Assembly: GCA_043748015.1 (NCBI GenBank)
Contig: JAYTOA010000028.1
Span: forward strand, 1-32,484
DNA length: 32,484 bases
From: JAIBBG01 sp043748015
GTDB lineage: Bacteria > Bacteroidota > Bacteroidia > Flavobacteriales_D > Sanyastnellaceae
Reading direction: 5' to 3'
The notes beneath the pieces were generated by a model, which was not told where the DNA came from, did no database searches, and saw only the letters and a program-made list of their open reading frames with translations. Position 1 is the first letter of the stretch. Each line of letters begins with the position of its first letter. The position numbers were made by a program, and so were the translations under genes. Below are positions 1 to 10,500 of this stretch, piece after piece.

Positions 1-3000
1 ATGAGTGGAGCGACGACAGCTTCATCACCGGCGACAGGAATTAATAATGTTGGAACGTATGCATTCAACATTGGAGTGACGACAGTTACATACAATGTAT
101 TTGACGCAGCGAACAACACAGCGACTTGTTCATTCACAGTCACCGTTTCGGATAATATTTTACCGACGATTGTGTGTCCATCTAATATTGAGACGAATTC
201 AAATGCGAATTCATGTGATGCCATTATTTTATCGTTAGGCACACCCATTGCAACAGACAATTGCATTGAATATGTCATCACGAATAGCCATGCATCAAAT
301 CTTTACCCTACAGGAAACACAACCATTATTTGGACCGTCACCGACGGGGCAAATAACACGGCTACATGCACTCAAGTAGTTACCGTTACAGATGTCACGG
401 CGCCCCTTTTGCTATGCGAAGAAGACATCACCATACTTGCATTACCGGGAGAACTTTATGGCGAAGTCAACATCACGACACCTTCATTTTCCGACAACTG
501 TGGTAATGCTTACGTTGTAAACAACATCAACTTTACATCTACAGCACCCATAACTTTTCCTTTAGGCATAACTGAAATAATCTGGACGGCAACAGATTTG
601 TCCAACAACTCTGCTTCCTGCACGATGACGGTAACTGTGCTTGACAATACACCTCCGGCCATAACTTGCATTGAACAAATCACCTCGGCGGTAGATAGCA
701 TGGTCTGTTATGCGACATTGAATTTACCTACACCTATTTCGATTGATGATGAAGCGAATATTACGTTCATCAATGACTTCACAAATACTTCAAGTGGATA
801 TGGCCAATTCTACCCTGGAATCACTACTGTCACATGGACAGTTACGGATGTCAATGGCAACTATGGCACATGCATCACGAATGTTTTAGTTTATGATAAT
901 CAGGCGCCAATTGTCTATTGTCAGGATAGCGTAGTGGTGTCGTCTGTTGATGAATTCTGCATGACATGGGTTGAAATCGAGCAGCCAACATACGTTGAAA
1001 ACTGTAGCTACTCTTCCACCACGAATGGATACAATAACGGGTTTTTCGCTTCAGACTATTACACGATAGGCTATACGACCGTTGAATGGTTTGTCTCCGA
1101 CAACTCGGGTAACTTGGGTGTTTGTCAAACCATTGTGCATGTTGTTGACCTCACGCCTCCAAGCTTTATTTGTCCTGGAGATACAGCTGTCACGCTGTTA
1201 TTTGATGAACAGATGTTGATTCCTGATTACAACGAAATGATTGAAGTAAATGCAAGTTGCAATGAAAACATTTCCATTACGCAATCAATTCCGGCCGGCA
1301 CTTACATAACGAGTGACACATCAATTACAATCACGGTAAGTGATGACAATAACAACATTTCTCAATGCACTTTTTATATTGACATTACGACGATTAGCAA
1401 TCCCCAAATTCTCGTTTGCCCTGACACGATTACATTTTATCTTACTAATAATTGTATGGTGGAAGTAACAGACCAGACAGGAGATATTTCACCTGTCAAT
1501 ATTCTTAGCAATGGGAATTATACCGTAATGCAATATCCGGCACCAGGATTGATTTCGACTTTAACAACGGTGGATATCTGGGTTATGGATGATCTTGGAA
1601 ACTCAAGCGACACATGTCATGTTCCAGTAATTATTATAGACAATCTTCCACCTGTCATTACCGCACCTAGCGCCATCATGCTCAATGTAGATGCCAACTG
1701 TGAAGCGGTTTTCCCTCACCTAAGTGAAATCATTCAAATTAACGAATGCAGTGATTACAGTGTGGAGCAATCGATTCAAACAGGTCAAATTCTCACTGGA
1801 GCGTATACCACGTGGTTCAACCTGAAAGTGACGGATAACAATTCCGGGTTGTATACAGAAGTCAGCTTAATGTTGACACTTACAGACATGACTGCACCAA
1901 TGGTCAATCAAATCGGAAATGCAATTGTCGCGCAGCAACCCGGATCTTGTTCCGGATACTTCAACCCTGCTGGTCTTATTTCAGCGAGTGATGCATGTGA
2001 CAGTAATCCACAGATTGTTATAATAGACAATTCAGATAACAATTATGACATTGGAGTGCATACGATATTCTACTTCGCACATGATTTGAGTGGTAATTAT
2101 TCAGATACACTTTCATTCACATTGACGGTGATGGACACGCAAGCACCAGTGATTATTTCAGTGAGTGATACAACCGTTTGTGGTTTAAATTTCCAGCAAG
2201 ACATTTTCGCGCTTGATTGTGGAATGATGGTCGCTCTCGAAAACAACAATCCTCCATTGGTTGAAGGATTGAACACACATTACTACACCTATAGTGATGG
2301 AGTTCACACAGTAAATTACAGTTATAACATAACAGTCGAATCGATGCCCGAAGTAATTTGGAATGTTCCTGTTTCGATGCTTTGTCAAACAGCAAATGCA
2401 ATTACAATAAATGTTTCAACAACTGCATCATACACATTGAATGTTGATGGCGTTCCATTGTTGAACAACCTATTAGACCCTGCACAATTATCGATAGGGA
2501 ATCATCTAATTCAACTTGTAGCAACTCATCTAGAGTGCACGATGGAATTCGTACAGAGCATAACTATACTTTCGCCGCCTTCACTCGACATTGTAGTTGA
2601 TAACCCATCTGTTTGCGGACAAGAAATTAATTTAAGTCTGGCAACAGCACAACCGAACGTGACATGGAGTTCAAGCGACGGAATAGAGATTGCATTTGGG
2701 TCCAACAATGTGATTCTGGCCATTCATGAAAATTACGGAAGCGGTTGGATTTACGCTCATGCAGTAACAGCAGGCTGCAGTATTTATGACAGCCTGGAAG
2801 TTTACTTTTATGAACCCACAATTCAACCAGATGCAGGTGAAGATCAAGTATTGTATCTAACAACAGAGACATCATTGAATGGAATGTACGATGGATCGGG
2901 AACGACTCATTGGGAGGTTATTTCCGGCAACGGAGACTTTCAAAATTCAGCATCCATACAAACCACGTTGTCTGGATTATCAATGGGCACTAATGAAGTT

Positions 3001-3321
3001 ATTCTTATAGCAACCAACGGTGTTTGCGTAGCCACCGACACACTTGAAATAACCGTTGGAGGCCTGTTTATACCAAGTGGATACTCACCTAACGACGACG
3101 GAGTAAACGATGCCTTTGTCATTCGCGGAATTGAAAACATAAAGCTGGCGGAATTGATGGTGTTCAACAGATGGGGACAAAAAGTTTATGAAAACAATCT
3201 CTATAGAAATAATTGGCTGGCGACGAATAATGCAGGAGAACAACTTCCGGATGACACTTATTTCTACGAGTTAACCCTCGATGGAAACAAGCATCAAGGC
3301 TTTGTGGTAATCAAAAGATAG
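1..3321 (+). CDS. HYR-repeat surface protein with T9SS type B (gliding motility-associated) C-terminal domain, 5'-partial
   Basis: The visible 1106 residues are a chain of HYR-type immunoglobulin-like repeats of roughly 80 residues. Boundaries recur as a D-x-x-x-P-x-x-x-C pattern (for example near residues 50, 131, 213, 297 and 381), and each repeat has a TVT-W/Y-T-V-x-D-x-x-x-N strand. Later repeats are more diverged. The last ~85 residues, beginning at PSGYSPNDDGVNDAF and continuing through FNRWGQKVYE to GFVVIKR, are a gliding motility-associated C-terminal domain (CHU_C / TIGR04131 type), which is known to direct T9SS export. There is no signal peptide and the frame is open to the window edge inside an HYR domain. 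The ATG at base 1 is therefore probably an internal Met and the 5' end is missing. The protein is likely an adhesin-like surface filament or a cargo of the SprF-like protein encoded 2 nt downstream. Family assignment is firm; ligand and role are unknown. Confidence 0.9.
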   Translation: MSGATTASSPATGINNVGTYAFNIGVTTVTYNVFDAANNTATCSFTVTVSDNILPTIVCPSNIETNSNANSCDAIILSLGTPIATDNCIEYVITNSHASNLYPTGNTTIIWTVTDGANNTATCTQVVTVTDVTAPLLLCEEDITILALPGELYGEVNITTPSFSDNCGNAYVVNNINFTSTAPITFPLGITEIIWTATDLSNNSASCTMTVTVLDNTPPAITCIEQITSAVDSMVCYATLNLPTPISIDDEANITFINDFTNTSSGYGQFYPGITTVTWTVTDVNGNYGTCITNVLVYDNQAPIVYCQDSVVVSSVDEFCMTWVEIEQPTYVENCSYSSTTNGYNNGFFASDYYTIGYTTVEWFVSDNSGNLGVCQTIVHVVDLTPPSFICPGDTAVTLLFDEQMLIPDYNEMIEVNASCNENISITQSIPAGTYITSDTSITITVSDDNNNISQCTFYIDITTISNPQILVCPDTITFYLTNNCMVEVTDQTGDISPVNILSNGNYTVMQYPAPGLISTLTTVDIWVMDDLGNSSDTCHVPVIIIDNLPPVITAPSAIMLNVDANCEAVFPHLSEIIQINECSDYSVEQSIQTGQILTGAYTTWFNLKVTDNNSGLYTEVSLMLTLTDMTAPMVNQIGNAIVAQQPGSCSGYFNPAGLISASDACDSNPQIVIIDNSDNNYDIGVHTIFYFAHDLSGNYSDTLSFTLTVMDTQAPVIISVSDTTVCGLNFQQDIFALDCGMMVALENNNPPLVEGLNTHYYTYSDGVHTVNYSYNITVESMPEVIWNVPVSMLCQTANAITINVSTTASYTLNVDGVPLLNNLLDPAQLSIGNHLIQLVATHLECTMEFVQSITILSPPSLDIVVDNPSVCGQEINLSLATAQPNVTWSSSDGIEIAFGSNNVILAIHENYGSGWIYAHAVTAGCSIYDSLEVYFYEPTIQPDAGEDQVLYLTTETSLNGMYDGSGTTHWEVISGNGDFQNSASIQTTLSGLSMGTNEVILIATNGVCVATDTLEITVGGLFIPSGYSPNDDGVNDAFVIRGIENIKLAELMVFNRWGQKVYENNLYRNNWLATNNAGEQLPDDTYFYELTLDGNKHQGFVVIKR

Positions 3322-3323
3322 AA

Positions 3324-4238
3324 ATGCAAAAACTCATTTACATATTGCTCTTTGTGTGTGGCGTGAATGTCATACATGGTCAGTTGAATCCACAACAAAC
3401 CATGTACATGTTCAATGCCATGGCGACGAATGCCGGGGCCACTGGTCAGTACAACGCACTAAATGCAACGATGAGTCATCGTGCCATGTGGCAGGGAATT
3501 TCCGGTGCACCTAAGACACAATACTTAAGCATCAGCACACCTCTTAAGAATGAAAAAATCGCTCTCGGTGTGCAATTAATTCGAGATAAAATTGGAGTTT
3601 CATCCAAAACATCCTTCCTTGGATCTGGTGCGTACAGAATGCGATTGGGCCATGGAAAATTATCATTTGGTTTGACACTGGGTTTGACCAATGGCTCAAA
3701 TATGTTGTCGAATGTGAGCACAACAGAAGATGGAGATTATGTTTTCAACTCCGGTGATTTAGCCTATTACATTCCGTCTGCAGGCGCCGGTGTTTATTAT
3801 GAAACAAAATCTGTGTTTGCAGGAATATCGGTTCCACAATTCTTCACTGAAACATATGTGGGAGGAAATCAGTATAGAGGAGTTAGTCATTTAGACAATA
3901 ACTCCTACCACTTGATGGCAGGCAAGAAAATTTCTATTTCAGACAAGATGCAATTACAAGGCTCGACGCTGATCAAATATCACAAGGGAGGCGGTTTACA
4001 AACCGACCTCACCGCCATGGTGCAATATGCGGGCATGGTTGACATTGGAATAACTGTGCGTCCAAAAGATGCATTGTCATTGATATGCAGAGCTAAAGTG
4101 AACGATCAGCTGCGAGTCGCTTATAGCTATGATTATTTGACCAGTGATCTTTCCAGGTACGACAAAGGCACACATGAACTGGCCATAATTTACACGTTCA
4201 TTTATAACAGTAACGCACCCAACACAAGATTTTTCTAG
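3324..4238 (+). CDS. PorP/SprF family type IX secretion outer-membrane protein
   Basis: This 304-residue protein has a Sec signal peptide (about residues 1-19, ending in HGQ). It then shows the family opening LNPQQTMYMFNAMATNAGATG, the variant of the usual QxPxYxxYxxNxxxxNPAxAG pattern. Alternating beta strands follow, as in a 12-14 stranded outer-membrane barrel, and it ends in an aromatic residue (RFF). About 300 residues is normal for the family. SprF-like proteins are known to serve as cognate partners for T9SS cargo with type B C-terminal domains. This gene starts 2 nt after the HYR protein and ends 3 nt before the OmpA gene, so it is very likely co-transcribed with both and dedicated to exporting or anchoring the upstream protein. 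Confidence 0.9.
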   Translation: MQKLIYILLFVCGVNVIHGQLNPQQTMYMFNAMATNAGATGQYNALNATMSHRAMWQGISGAPKTQYLSISTPLKNEKIALGVQLIRDKIGVSSKTSFLGSGAYRMRLGHGKLSFGLTLGLTNGSNMLSNVSTTEDGDYVFNSGDLAYYIPSAGAGVYYETKSVFAGISVPQFFTETYVGGNQYRGVSHLDNNSYHLMAGKKISISDKMQLQGSTLIKYHKGGGLQTDLTAMVQYAGMVDIGITVRPKDALSLICRAKVNDQLRVAYSYDYLTSDLSRYDKGTHELAIIYTFIYNSNAPNTRFF

Positions 4239-4241
4239 GAG

Positions 4242-6386
4242 ATGTTTCGCTACCCTATAATATTCCTATTTCTTTTGCTGTCGCTTGGTCTGAGTGCTCA
4301 AGAGGCGGAGGTACGCGCTCTAAAATGCAATTCAAACTACAACGAGTTCGCTCCGGTTTCCTATAAAGCCGGAATCATTTTTTGCAGTGACCGACCATCA
4401 AGGATTGGAATTGCATGGATCGATGTGGAGGGAAATTATCCGACAAAAAACTATTACGCCGAGGAAAGCAAGTCATCTATTCTAACACAGAAAATTGTCA
4501 CTCGCTATAACGAAGGTCCGGCATGTTTCAACAAGGATCACACAATGATGGTGTATACAGGCACCATACCTGGCGATTCAAAAAAAGAAAACAATCACCT
4601 TGGTTTATTCTTCGTAAATGTTTCAAACGATGATTGGTCACTTCCAACAGCATTTGAATACAACACAACCGATCACACTTACAACATTGCGCATCCTGCG
4701 TTGAGCAGCGACGGCAACAAACTTTACTTCACATCAGACATGCCCGGTGGGTTTGGCGGCAAAGACATCTATGTGTGCAATAGAAAAGGCGAAACGTGGG
4801 AAAAGCCCGTGAATCTTGGTGTAGCAATCAATACTTCATTTGATGAAGTGTTTCCCTTTATTTCTGAAGATTCAAAGCTTTATTTCAGCACAAACAAGAA
4901 TACGCATTTCGACATTTATTCAAGCGCATCCAATGACGCAGGGTTTTCAATGCCGGTTGCCATGCTTTCACCCATCAATAGTCCGTCGGATGATTTTTCC
5001 TTCACGATAGCCGCAGACAACGAATCAGGATACTTTGCATCCAACCGCAACGGTAAGAACGATGAACTGTATCAATTCAATATACGCTATCCGGAATTTG
5101 AATATTGCCCTCCGGCGGAGGAGCCAACATTCTGCTATTTGTTTGAAGAAACCAATATTATTCCGAACGATTCTACACCGATGATTTTTGAGTGGGAATT
5201 TGGCGATGGCACCCTTGGAAGTGGATTGACAACTGAATATTGTTACAAAGATTTCGGCACATACCATGTTGCGCTCAACGTTTATGACAGCTTGACACGC
5301 GTACGCTTCGCGAGAGTTTCAGAAGTGGATGTGACGATAGAAAAATCACCTTACCCATTCATAACTTCATTGGAAGAAACACTCACAAATACACCTCTGA
5401 AATTCAGTGCTGCGGGCACAGATATGGGAGAAGATAAAGCGGAGAAATATTACTGGAATTTTGGTGACGGCACACATGGACAAGGTTACGAGGTAGGTCA
5501 TGGTTTCAAGGCGCCTGGTTATTACACCGTACAACTTGGAGTGCAATTACAATCAATTGATGGTCATCCCCAGAAGCGATGTTCGACAAAAATCATATCA
5601 GTTGGAACACAAGAAGAATTAGCACTTGTGGATAAAAATATTCAGATCGAACGACCAACATCTTCATTGCAAAAGGATATGGTTATAGTCGAATTAGATT
5701 CCACCAAGTACCTTCAATATCAACCGGACTCAACTGTTTATTACATAGAATTCAAACAAAGCGAAAAGCAAATTCACCCGGAAGATCCATACTTCAACAA
5801 CATCAAATTCGAGATCTATGAACGTTTCGATTCAACCGAAACATCCTATCACTACTCTGTGGGTAACACCACCGAAATGCCTGTAATGATGCGTATTTAT
5901 CACGACATGGTAAACAGTGGCTATATCACGAGTATCATCAAATCGGATATTTCGCATGAGTTCAAAAATGAAGTATTAAAGACATGGTGGTATCTCCCCG
6001 ATTCATTGCAAGGAGCCATCAATGCGCATATCAATAAGTTTAATGATATCAGGTTTGATATTGGCACTTACTCCATCAAGCCGGAGTCCTTTGATAATCT
6101 CAATTACATTGGGGAAGTAATGAACCTGGAGCAATCGATGAAACTTCTTGTTAAGGCCCACACTGACAGTATTGGCACCAACAGCAACAATCTCGTACTC
6201 GCAGAGAAACGTGCAGAGGCAGTTATTCAATACCTGTTCAATCAGGGCGTGAACAAATCAAGGCTCGTACCAAAAGGCTATGGAGAAGAATCTCCGCTTG
6301 CGGATAACTCAACCGAAGAAGGTCGCGCAATCAACCGCAGGGTTGAATTTGAGATAATATTCAATGCCGGTAAAAAGAAGAAATAG
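4242..6386 (+). CDS. PD40 / PKD / OmpA-domain outer-membrane protein
   Basis: The 714-residue product begins with a signal peptide (about 1-19, ending LSAQ). WD40-like PD40 beta-propeller strands follow (about 40-275; for example HPALSSDGNKLYFTSDMPGG and GGKDIYVC). Two PKD folds are marked by WEFGDGT and YWNFGDGTHG (about 310-465). The C-terminal OmpA peptidoglycan-binding domain spans about 602-710, with HTDSIG and NRRVEFEI carrying the Asp and Arg that bind diaminopimelate in this family. Related proteins with PD40 plus OmpA, such as PorE, link the T9SS to peptidoglycan. Its place directly behind a SprF-like gene fits an accessory anchor for the surface protein. It could also be a generic OmpA-like lipoprotein-free anchor; no lipobox is seen. 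Confidence 0.88.
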   Translation: MFRYPIIFLFLLLSLGLSAQEAEVRALKCNSNYNEFAPVSYKAGIIFCSDRPSRIGIAWIDVEGNYPTKNYYAEESKSSILTQKIVTRYNEGPACFNKDHTMMVYTGTIPGDSKKENNHLGLFFVNVSNDDWSLPTAFEYNTTDHTYNIAHPALSSDGNKLYFTSDMPGGFGGKDIYVCNRKGETWEKPVNLGVAINTSFDEVFPFISEDSKLYFSTNKNTHFDIYSSASNDAGFSMPVAMLSPINSPSDDFSFTIAADNESGYFASNRNGKNDELYQFNIRYPEFEYCPPAEEPTFCYLFEETNIIPNDSTPMIFEWEFGDGTLGSGLTTEYCYKDFGTYHVALNVYDSLTRVRFARVSEVDVTIEKSPYPFITSLEETLTNTPLKFSAAGTDMGEDKAEKYYWNFGDGTHGQGYEVGHGFKAPGYYTVQLGVQLQSIDGHPQKRCSTKIISVGTQEELALVDKNIQIERPTSSLQKDMVIVELDSTKYLQYQPDSTVYYIEFKQSEKQIHPEDPYFNNIKFEIYERFDSTETSYHYSVGNTTEMPVMMRIYHDMVNSGYITSIIKSDISHEFKNEVLKTWWYLPDSLQGAINAHINKFNDIRFDIGTYSIKPESFDNLNYIGEVMNLEQSMKLLVKAHTDSIGTNSNNLVLAEKRAEAVIQYLFNQGVNKSRLVPKGYGEESPLADNSTEEGRAINRRVEFEIIFNAGKKKK

Positions 6387-6606
6387 ATTTAATTTCTTCG
6401 TTTCACTACATCCTGAAAAAAACGCTCCACCTAGTCTCAAAAATCCGATATGATTCATCCTGACATGACGTAATCATTGAATGCGCGTAACCAAGCGCGC
6501 TTTCAACCGTAGAAGACCAATCCATCCTATGCGCCCGATCCAAAACAACAAATTGTTGATGCGATCCCACCAACGAGGGATTGACATTTATGACATTACT
6601 TTAAGT

Positions 6607-7575
6607 ATGAAGAAGTATATCCTGACCCTGACGATTATCCTTTCGCAATTCATTGTTGCCTTCACGCAACCAGTGCCTGCGATGGATGAAAACATTCCAT
6701 TCCTTGTAACATTCGGAAAAGATGCAGGCACTAAATGGGGCGACGACGACTACACGCAAACGTTTTTCTTCAAGATAAAAAAGGAATTCAAAGAACCGAT
6801 TTACTTACGAGTCTTTGATCCGGATTGTGTTGGTATGCATGATGAATTGAATGGAGCATTCAACACGATGACAAAATTCTCAGTTTACGGAGGAGTGGGA
6901 TGCATCACCAACCAGGATGCAACAGGAACCGATCCGGTTGGTGATTTCAAAAGTGGAAACATGTTGGCCACAAAAACCTTTGGACAGAAAGATGACTACG
7001 ATAATAAATGGTACACTTTCGGCCCATTCAATCCAAGTGAAGGAGAGTATTCTCCCAGATATGGAGGCTATATATTCAAAGTAATTTGCGAAGGCATAAA
7101 AGGAGATGATGGTAATTTATACCGATACTTTATGTCAACCCATCCGGAAAAGAACGACGCCGTGGAAGGAGGTAATGCTTTCACGTTCGAATACACTTTC
7201 AGGTTGCACAAAGAAGCTTATCAGACATCACATATATATCCTTATATCGATGACAAAGTGATATCAGTAGAACAGAGGAATTTCGATTGGGACAACGATG
7301 GCTATATAAAAATTTGTTCAGTAGCTACACTTGGAGATGAGGTGGCGCTTTCGGGAGACAATACTTGGTCCAATAGCATCTACAAGATAAAAGATGCAGA
7401 ACGTGGTAAATCTTTAGACATTCAATTTACGAAAAACGACAGAATTCAAGTGAACAACAACAATGTTGTTTTTTCTATTCGAAATCAATACGGAGAATTG
7501 CTACCCTTTTTCGTTGTTCCTATCGGCGGGGTTCCGAAGTTTCAGGGCAATATCAATGTTACCAAGAAAAAGTAG
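6607..7575 (+). CDS. Secreted protein of unknown function, partner of the downstream propeller/SpoIIE gene
   Basis: The reading frame is open from 6481, but I place the start at 6607 because a clean signal peptide (MKKYILTLTIILSQFIVAFTQ) begins there; the preceding 42 residues are basic and unlike coding sequence. The mature protein (about 300 residues) is rich in D, G and aromatic residues. It has blocks such as NIPFLVTFGKDAG, WGDDDYTQ and IYLRVFDPDCVG near the N-terminus and DWDNDGYIKI near residue 225. It looks beta-rich and possibly cation-binding, but I cannot assign a family. It lacks a recognisable T9SS tail and ends in TKKK. Its stop lies 3 nt before the start of the SpoIIE-type sensor gene, so the two form an operon, and the protein may be a periplasmic ligand or sensor component for it. 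Confidence 0.75.
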   Translation: MKKYILTLTIILSQFIVAFTQPVPAMDENIPFLVTFGKDAGTKWGDDDYTQTFFFKIKKEFKEPIYLRVFDPDCVGMHDELNGAFNTMTKFSVYGGVGCITNQDATGTDPVGDFKSGNMLATKTFGQKDDYDNKWYTFGPFNPSEGEYSPRYGGYIFKVICEGIKGDDGNLYRYFMSTHPEKNDAVEGGNAFTFEYTFRLHKEAYQTSHIYPYIDDKVISVEQRNFDWDNDGYIKICSVATLGDEVALSGDNTWSNSIYKIKDAERGKSLDIQFTKNDRIQVNNNNVVFSIRNQYGELLPFFVVPIGGVPKFQGNINVTKKK

Positions 7576-7578
7576 TCT

Positions 7579-10500
7579 ATGCTAAGAGCGCCCATCCTTA
7601 TTTTACTACTCGTCGCATGTACTGGTGCTATCGGGCAATCGTACAAATTCAAAAAGTACAATGAACAAGATGGACTCAATAATCGATTTGTATATACTAT
7701 CGATCAGGACGATCAAGGCAATCTTTTGATAGGAACCGGGGAAGGTTTGTACAAATATGACGGATTCACTTTCGAAGAAAGCAATGCTCTGAAAGGACTA
7801 AATGACAATTTTCTGACGTGCAGTGAAAAATCAGAAGATGGTTCCATTTGGTATGGCCACAACAAAGGACTGATTAGTCGGTTTTCTAAAGGCGTCTTTG
7901 AACAATTTGATTTATCAGCATTCACCCAATCAAAAATCAATGACATCATAGAAGATGATCATCACAATTTATGGGTGTTGACGCAAAATGACGGAATACT
8001 GTTGAAAGACCCGGAAGGCACTTGGAAACAATATGTCAAAGGAATAGAGGATTTCACATTGTATTCATTCTATGTAGACAATTATCAACGCGTATGGCTT
8101 GGTACTGATGTAGGACTGCTCAACGCGCATATATCCAACAATGACGAAATAGCATTCGATTGGGTAGAAGAAATCATTGAGACAAAAGTTTCGAGTATAC
8201 ATAAGAGTAGTTCAGGATTATTCGTTGGCACCGATGATTCGGGCATATTCAAAATCAATTTCTCGCAAAAAAATTTCACGGTAGAATCGCTGATGCACAT
8301 GGGAAATAATTTCTCTGAAATTTCAGTCAACTCTATGTATGAAGACGCTGAGAGTAATCTTTGGATTTGCAGTAACAACGAGGGATTGATACAGCTTACC
8401 GGACTAGTCAACGGTCAATATTTGAAGCTCATTCGATATACTGATTCAGCCATTTTAAAATCTGCAAGTATGCGAATTTGCAGAGAAGACCGCGAAGGGA
8501 CAATTTGGATTGGAACATTGGGTGAAGGACTATTGAAATTAACGGACAATTACTTTTCGATTTTCAATTTTCCACAATATGATCAACGCTCAGACATCTA
8601 TTCCGTTTATGAAAAAAACGATACTATTTGGTCGGGAGGTTACGGTTATATTTTCGTAAGCCACGAAGATCCTTCAAATATCATCGATACACTCTCGGTT
8701 AAAAACGGATTGCCCAAAGTTGAAATAACTTCAATACATCAGGAATCGAATGGAATACTTTGGGTTGGTACTATGACAGGCGAAATTTTCAACCTTCAGC
8801 CCGGCAGTAAAAAGTTAGTCGAAATAAAGCTTTCTTCAAACACGCAACATCAAAAAATCAATGACATACTAGGGTTCAATGATGCAATCTATGTTGCAAC
8901 AGACTACGGAATCTATCAGTTTTCCAGTAATAAACTCGTTGCTCATATTTCAATTCAATCAGGACTATCACACAACGTCATCAAATCCCTCTTTCGAGAT
9001 AGCAAAGGCAGAATCTGGATAGCCACTAACAACAGTCAGATTACCTATATCGAAGATGGTGTCATTCACAACATACCTGCGCCTTTGGCAGATATGCTCA
9101 TTCAGATCAGATGCATCACAGAAGATAATTCCGGCAATATCTGGATTGGAACGGATGGACTTGGTCTGATGAAAATCACAGGAAAGGATATCATCATTCT
9201 TAATAAAACCAATGGCCTCTATTCGGATTATTGTTATAGCATAACATGTGATCATCGTAACAAATTATGGGTAGGTCATCATGGAGCGCTGAGTCAGGTG
9301 AACGTTCTCACCAATGAAATAGAAATTCATGATCCTGGCTCTGGGTTGGATTCAAGGTTCAATGACAATGCCGTTGACAGAATGCCGAACGGTGTTATTC
9401 TTTTTGGAATCAACGAAGGATTGCTCCGTTACGAACCTTCCAAAGACGTTAAGAATGACAAAGAGCCCATTCTACATTTTAGAAGCATCCAAATAAATGA
9501 CAGTTTATATCAGTCACTTGACAATTTCAATTTACCTTACGGCGACTACAAACTCGTATTCAAGTTCGTTGGTGTTTCATTGAAAAACCCATCTAAAGTG
9601 ACCTACCAATATTATCTTGAGGGTTACGAATCTGACTGGAATGAACTGAGCTCTATCAGTGTGGAAGACTATGGGAAAATCGGTCCAGGTGAATACACAT
9701 TTAAAGTAAAATGTTATAATAGCGACGGATTCGGAGGAGAAACAATTCTAGAGTGCAAAATTTTCATTGACAAACCGTTCTGGCTGAAATGGTGGTTCGT
9801 TGCGATATGTATCGTTAGTGCACTATTGCTTGTCCGCTTTATCATTCTGAGACGCGAACGCTATCTCCGCGAAAATCAACAACGGCTGAAAAACGCGCTG
9901 GATGAAAGAACCAAGGAAGTGGTAGAACAAAAAGAACTTCTGGAAGAAAAAAACAAAGACATCACAGACTCAATTCAATATGCGAGAAATATTCAGAAAG
10001 CAATGTTGCCTCCAATTGATTCGCTGAAGACCTATTTCTCCGATGCATTTGTCTATTACAAACCGAGAGATATTGTAAGTGGAGATTTCTATTGGGTTGA
10101 AAAATATGAGAGCACAATAGTGGTGTCGTGCGCAGATTGCACAGGACATGGCGTACCGGGCGCTTTTATGTCTCTTATCGGAAGTACGTTGCTCAAAGAA
10201 GTTTCGAGCAAAAAAATCGTACAGACATCAAAAGACGTATTGATTCATCTTGACAGTGAGTTGAGTCACATGCTCAACAAACAGGAAAACGTTACGATTG
10301 AAGATGGAATGGATATCGCAGTTTTCGACTTCAACGTTGATACGCGTGTAATAAAAATGGCCAGTGCAAACAGACCCATATTATTCTATCATAAAGGTGA
10401 GTGGATTGAACTCAAAGGAGATCGCTTGTCCATTGGTGGTTCTTCCCTTACAGAAAACAAACTTTTCAGTTTGTATGAATTTACTGTAGCACCGGGTGAT

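Noticed and set aside
6483..6503. GC-rich hairpin (GCGCG with CGCGC) followed by TTT, a possible terminator of the T9SS cassette
   Set aside because: Only 5 bp with an 8-nt loop and three T; too weak to call.
6481..6606. 42-residue N-terminal extension of the secreted protein at 6607
   Set aside because: It is Arg-rich and precedes a clean signal peptide, so the ATG at 6607 is the better start.
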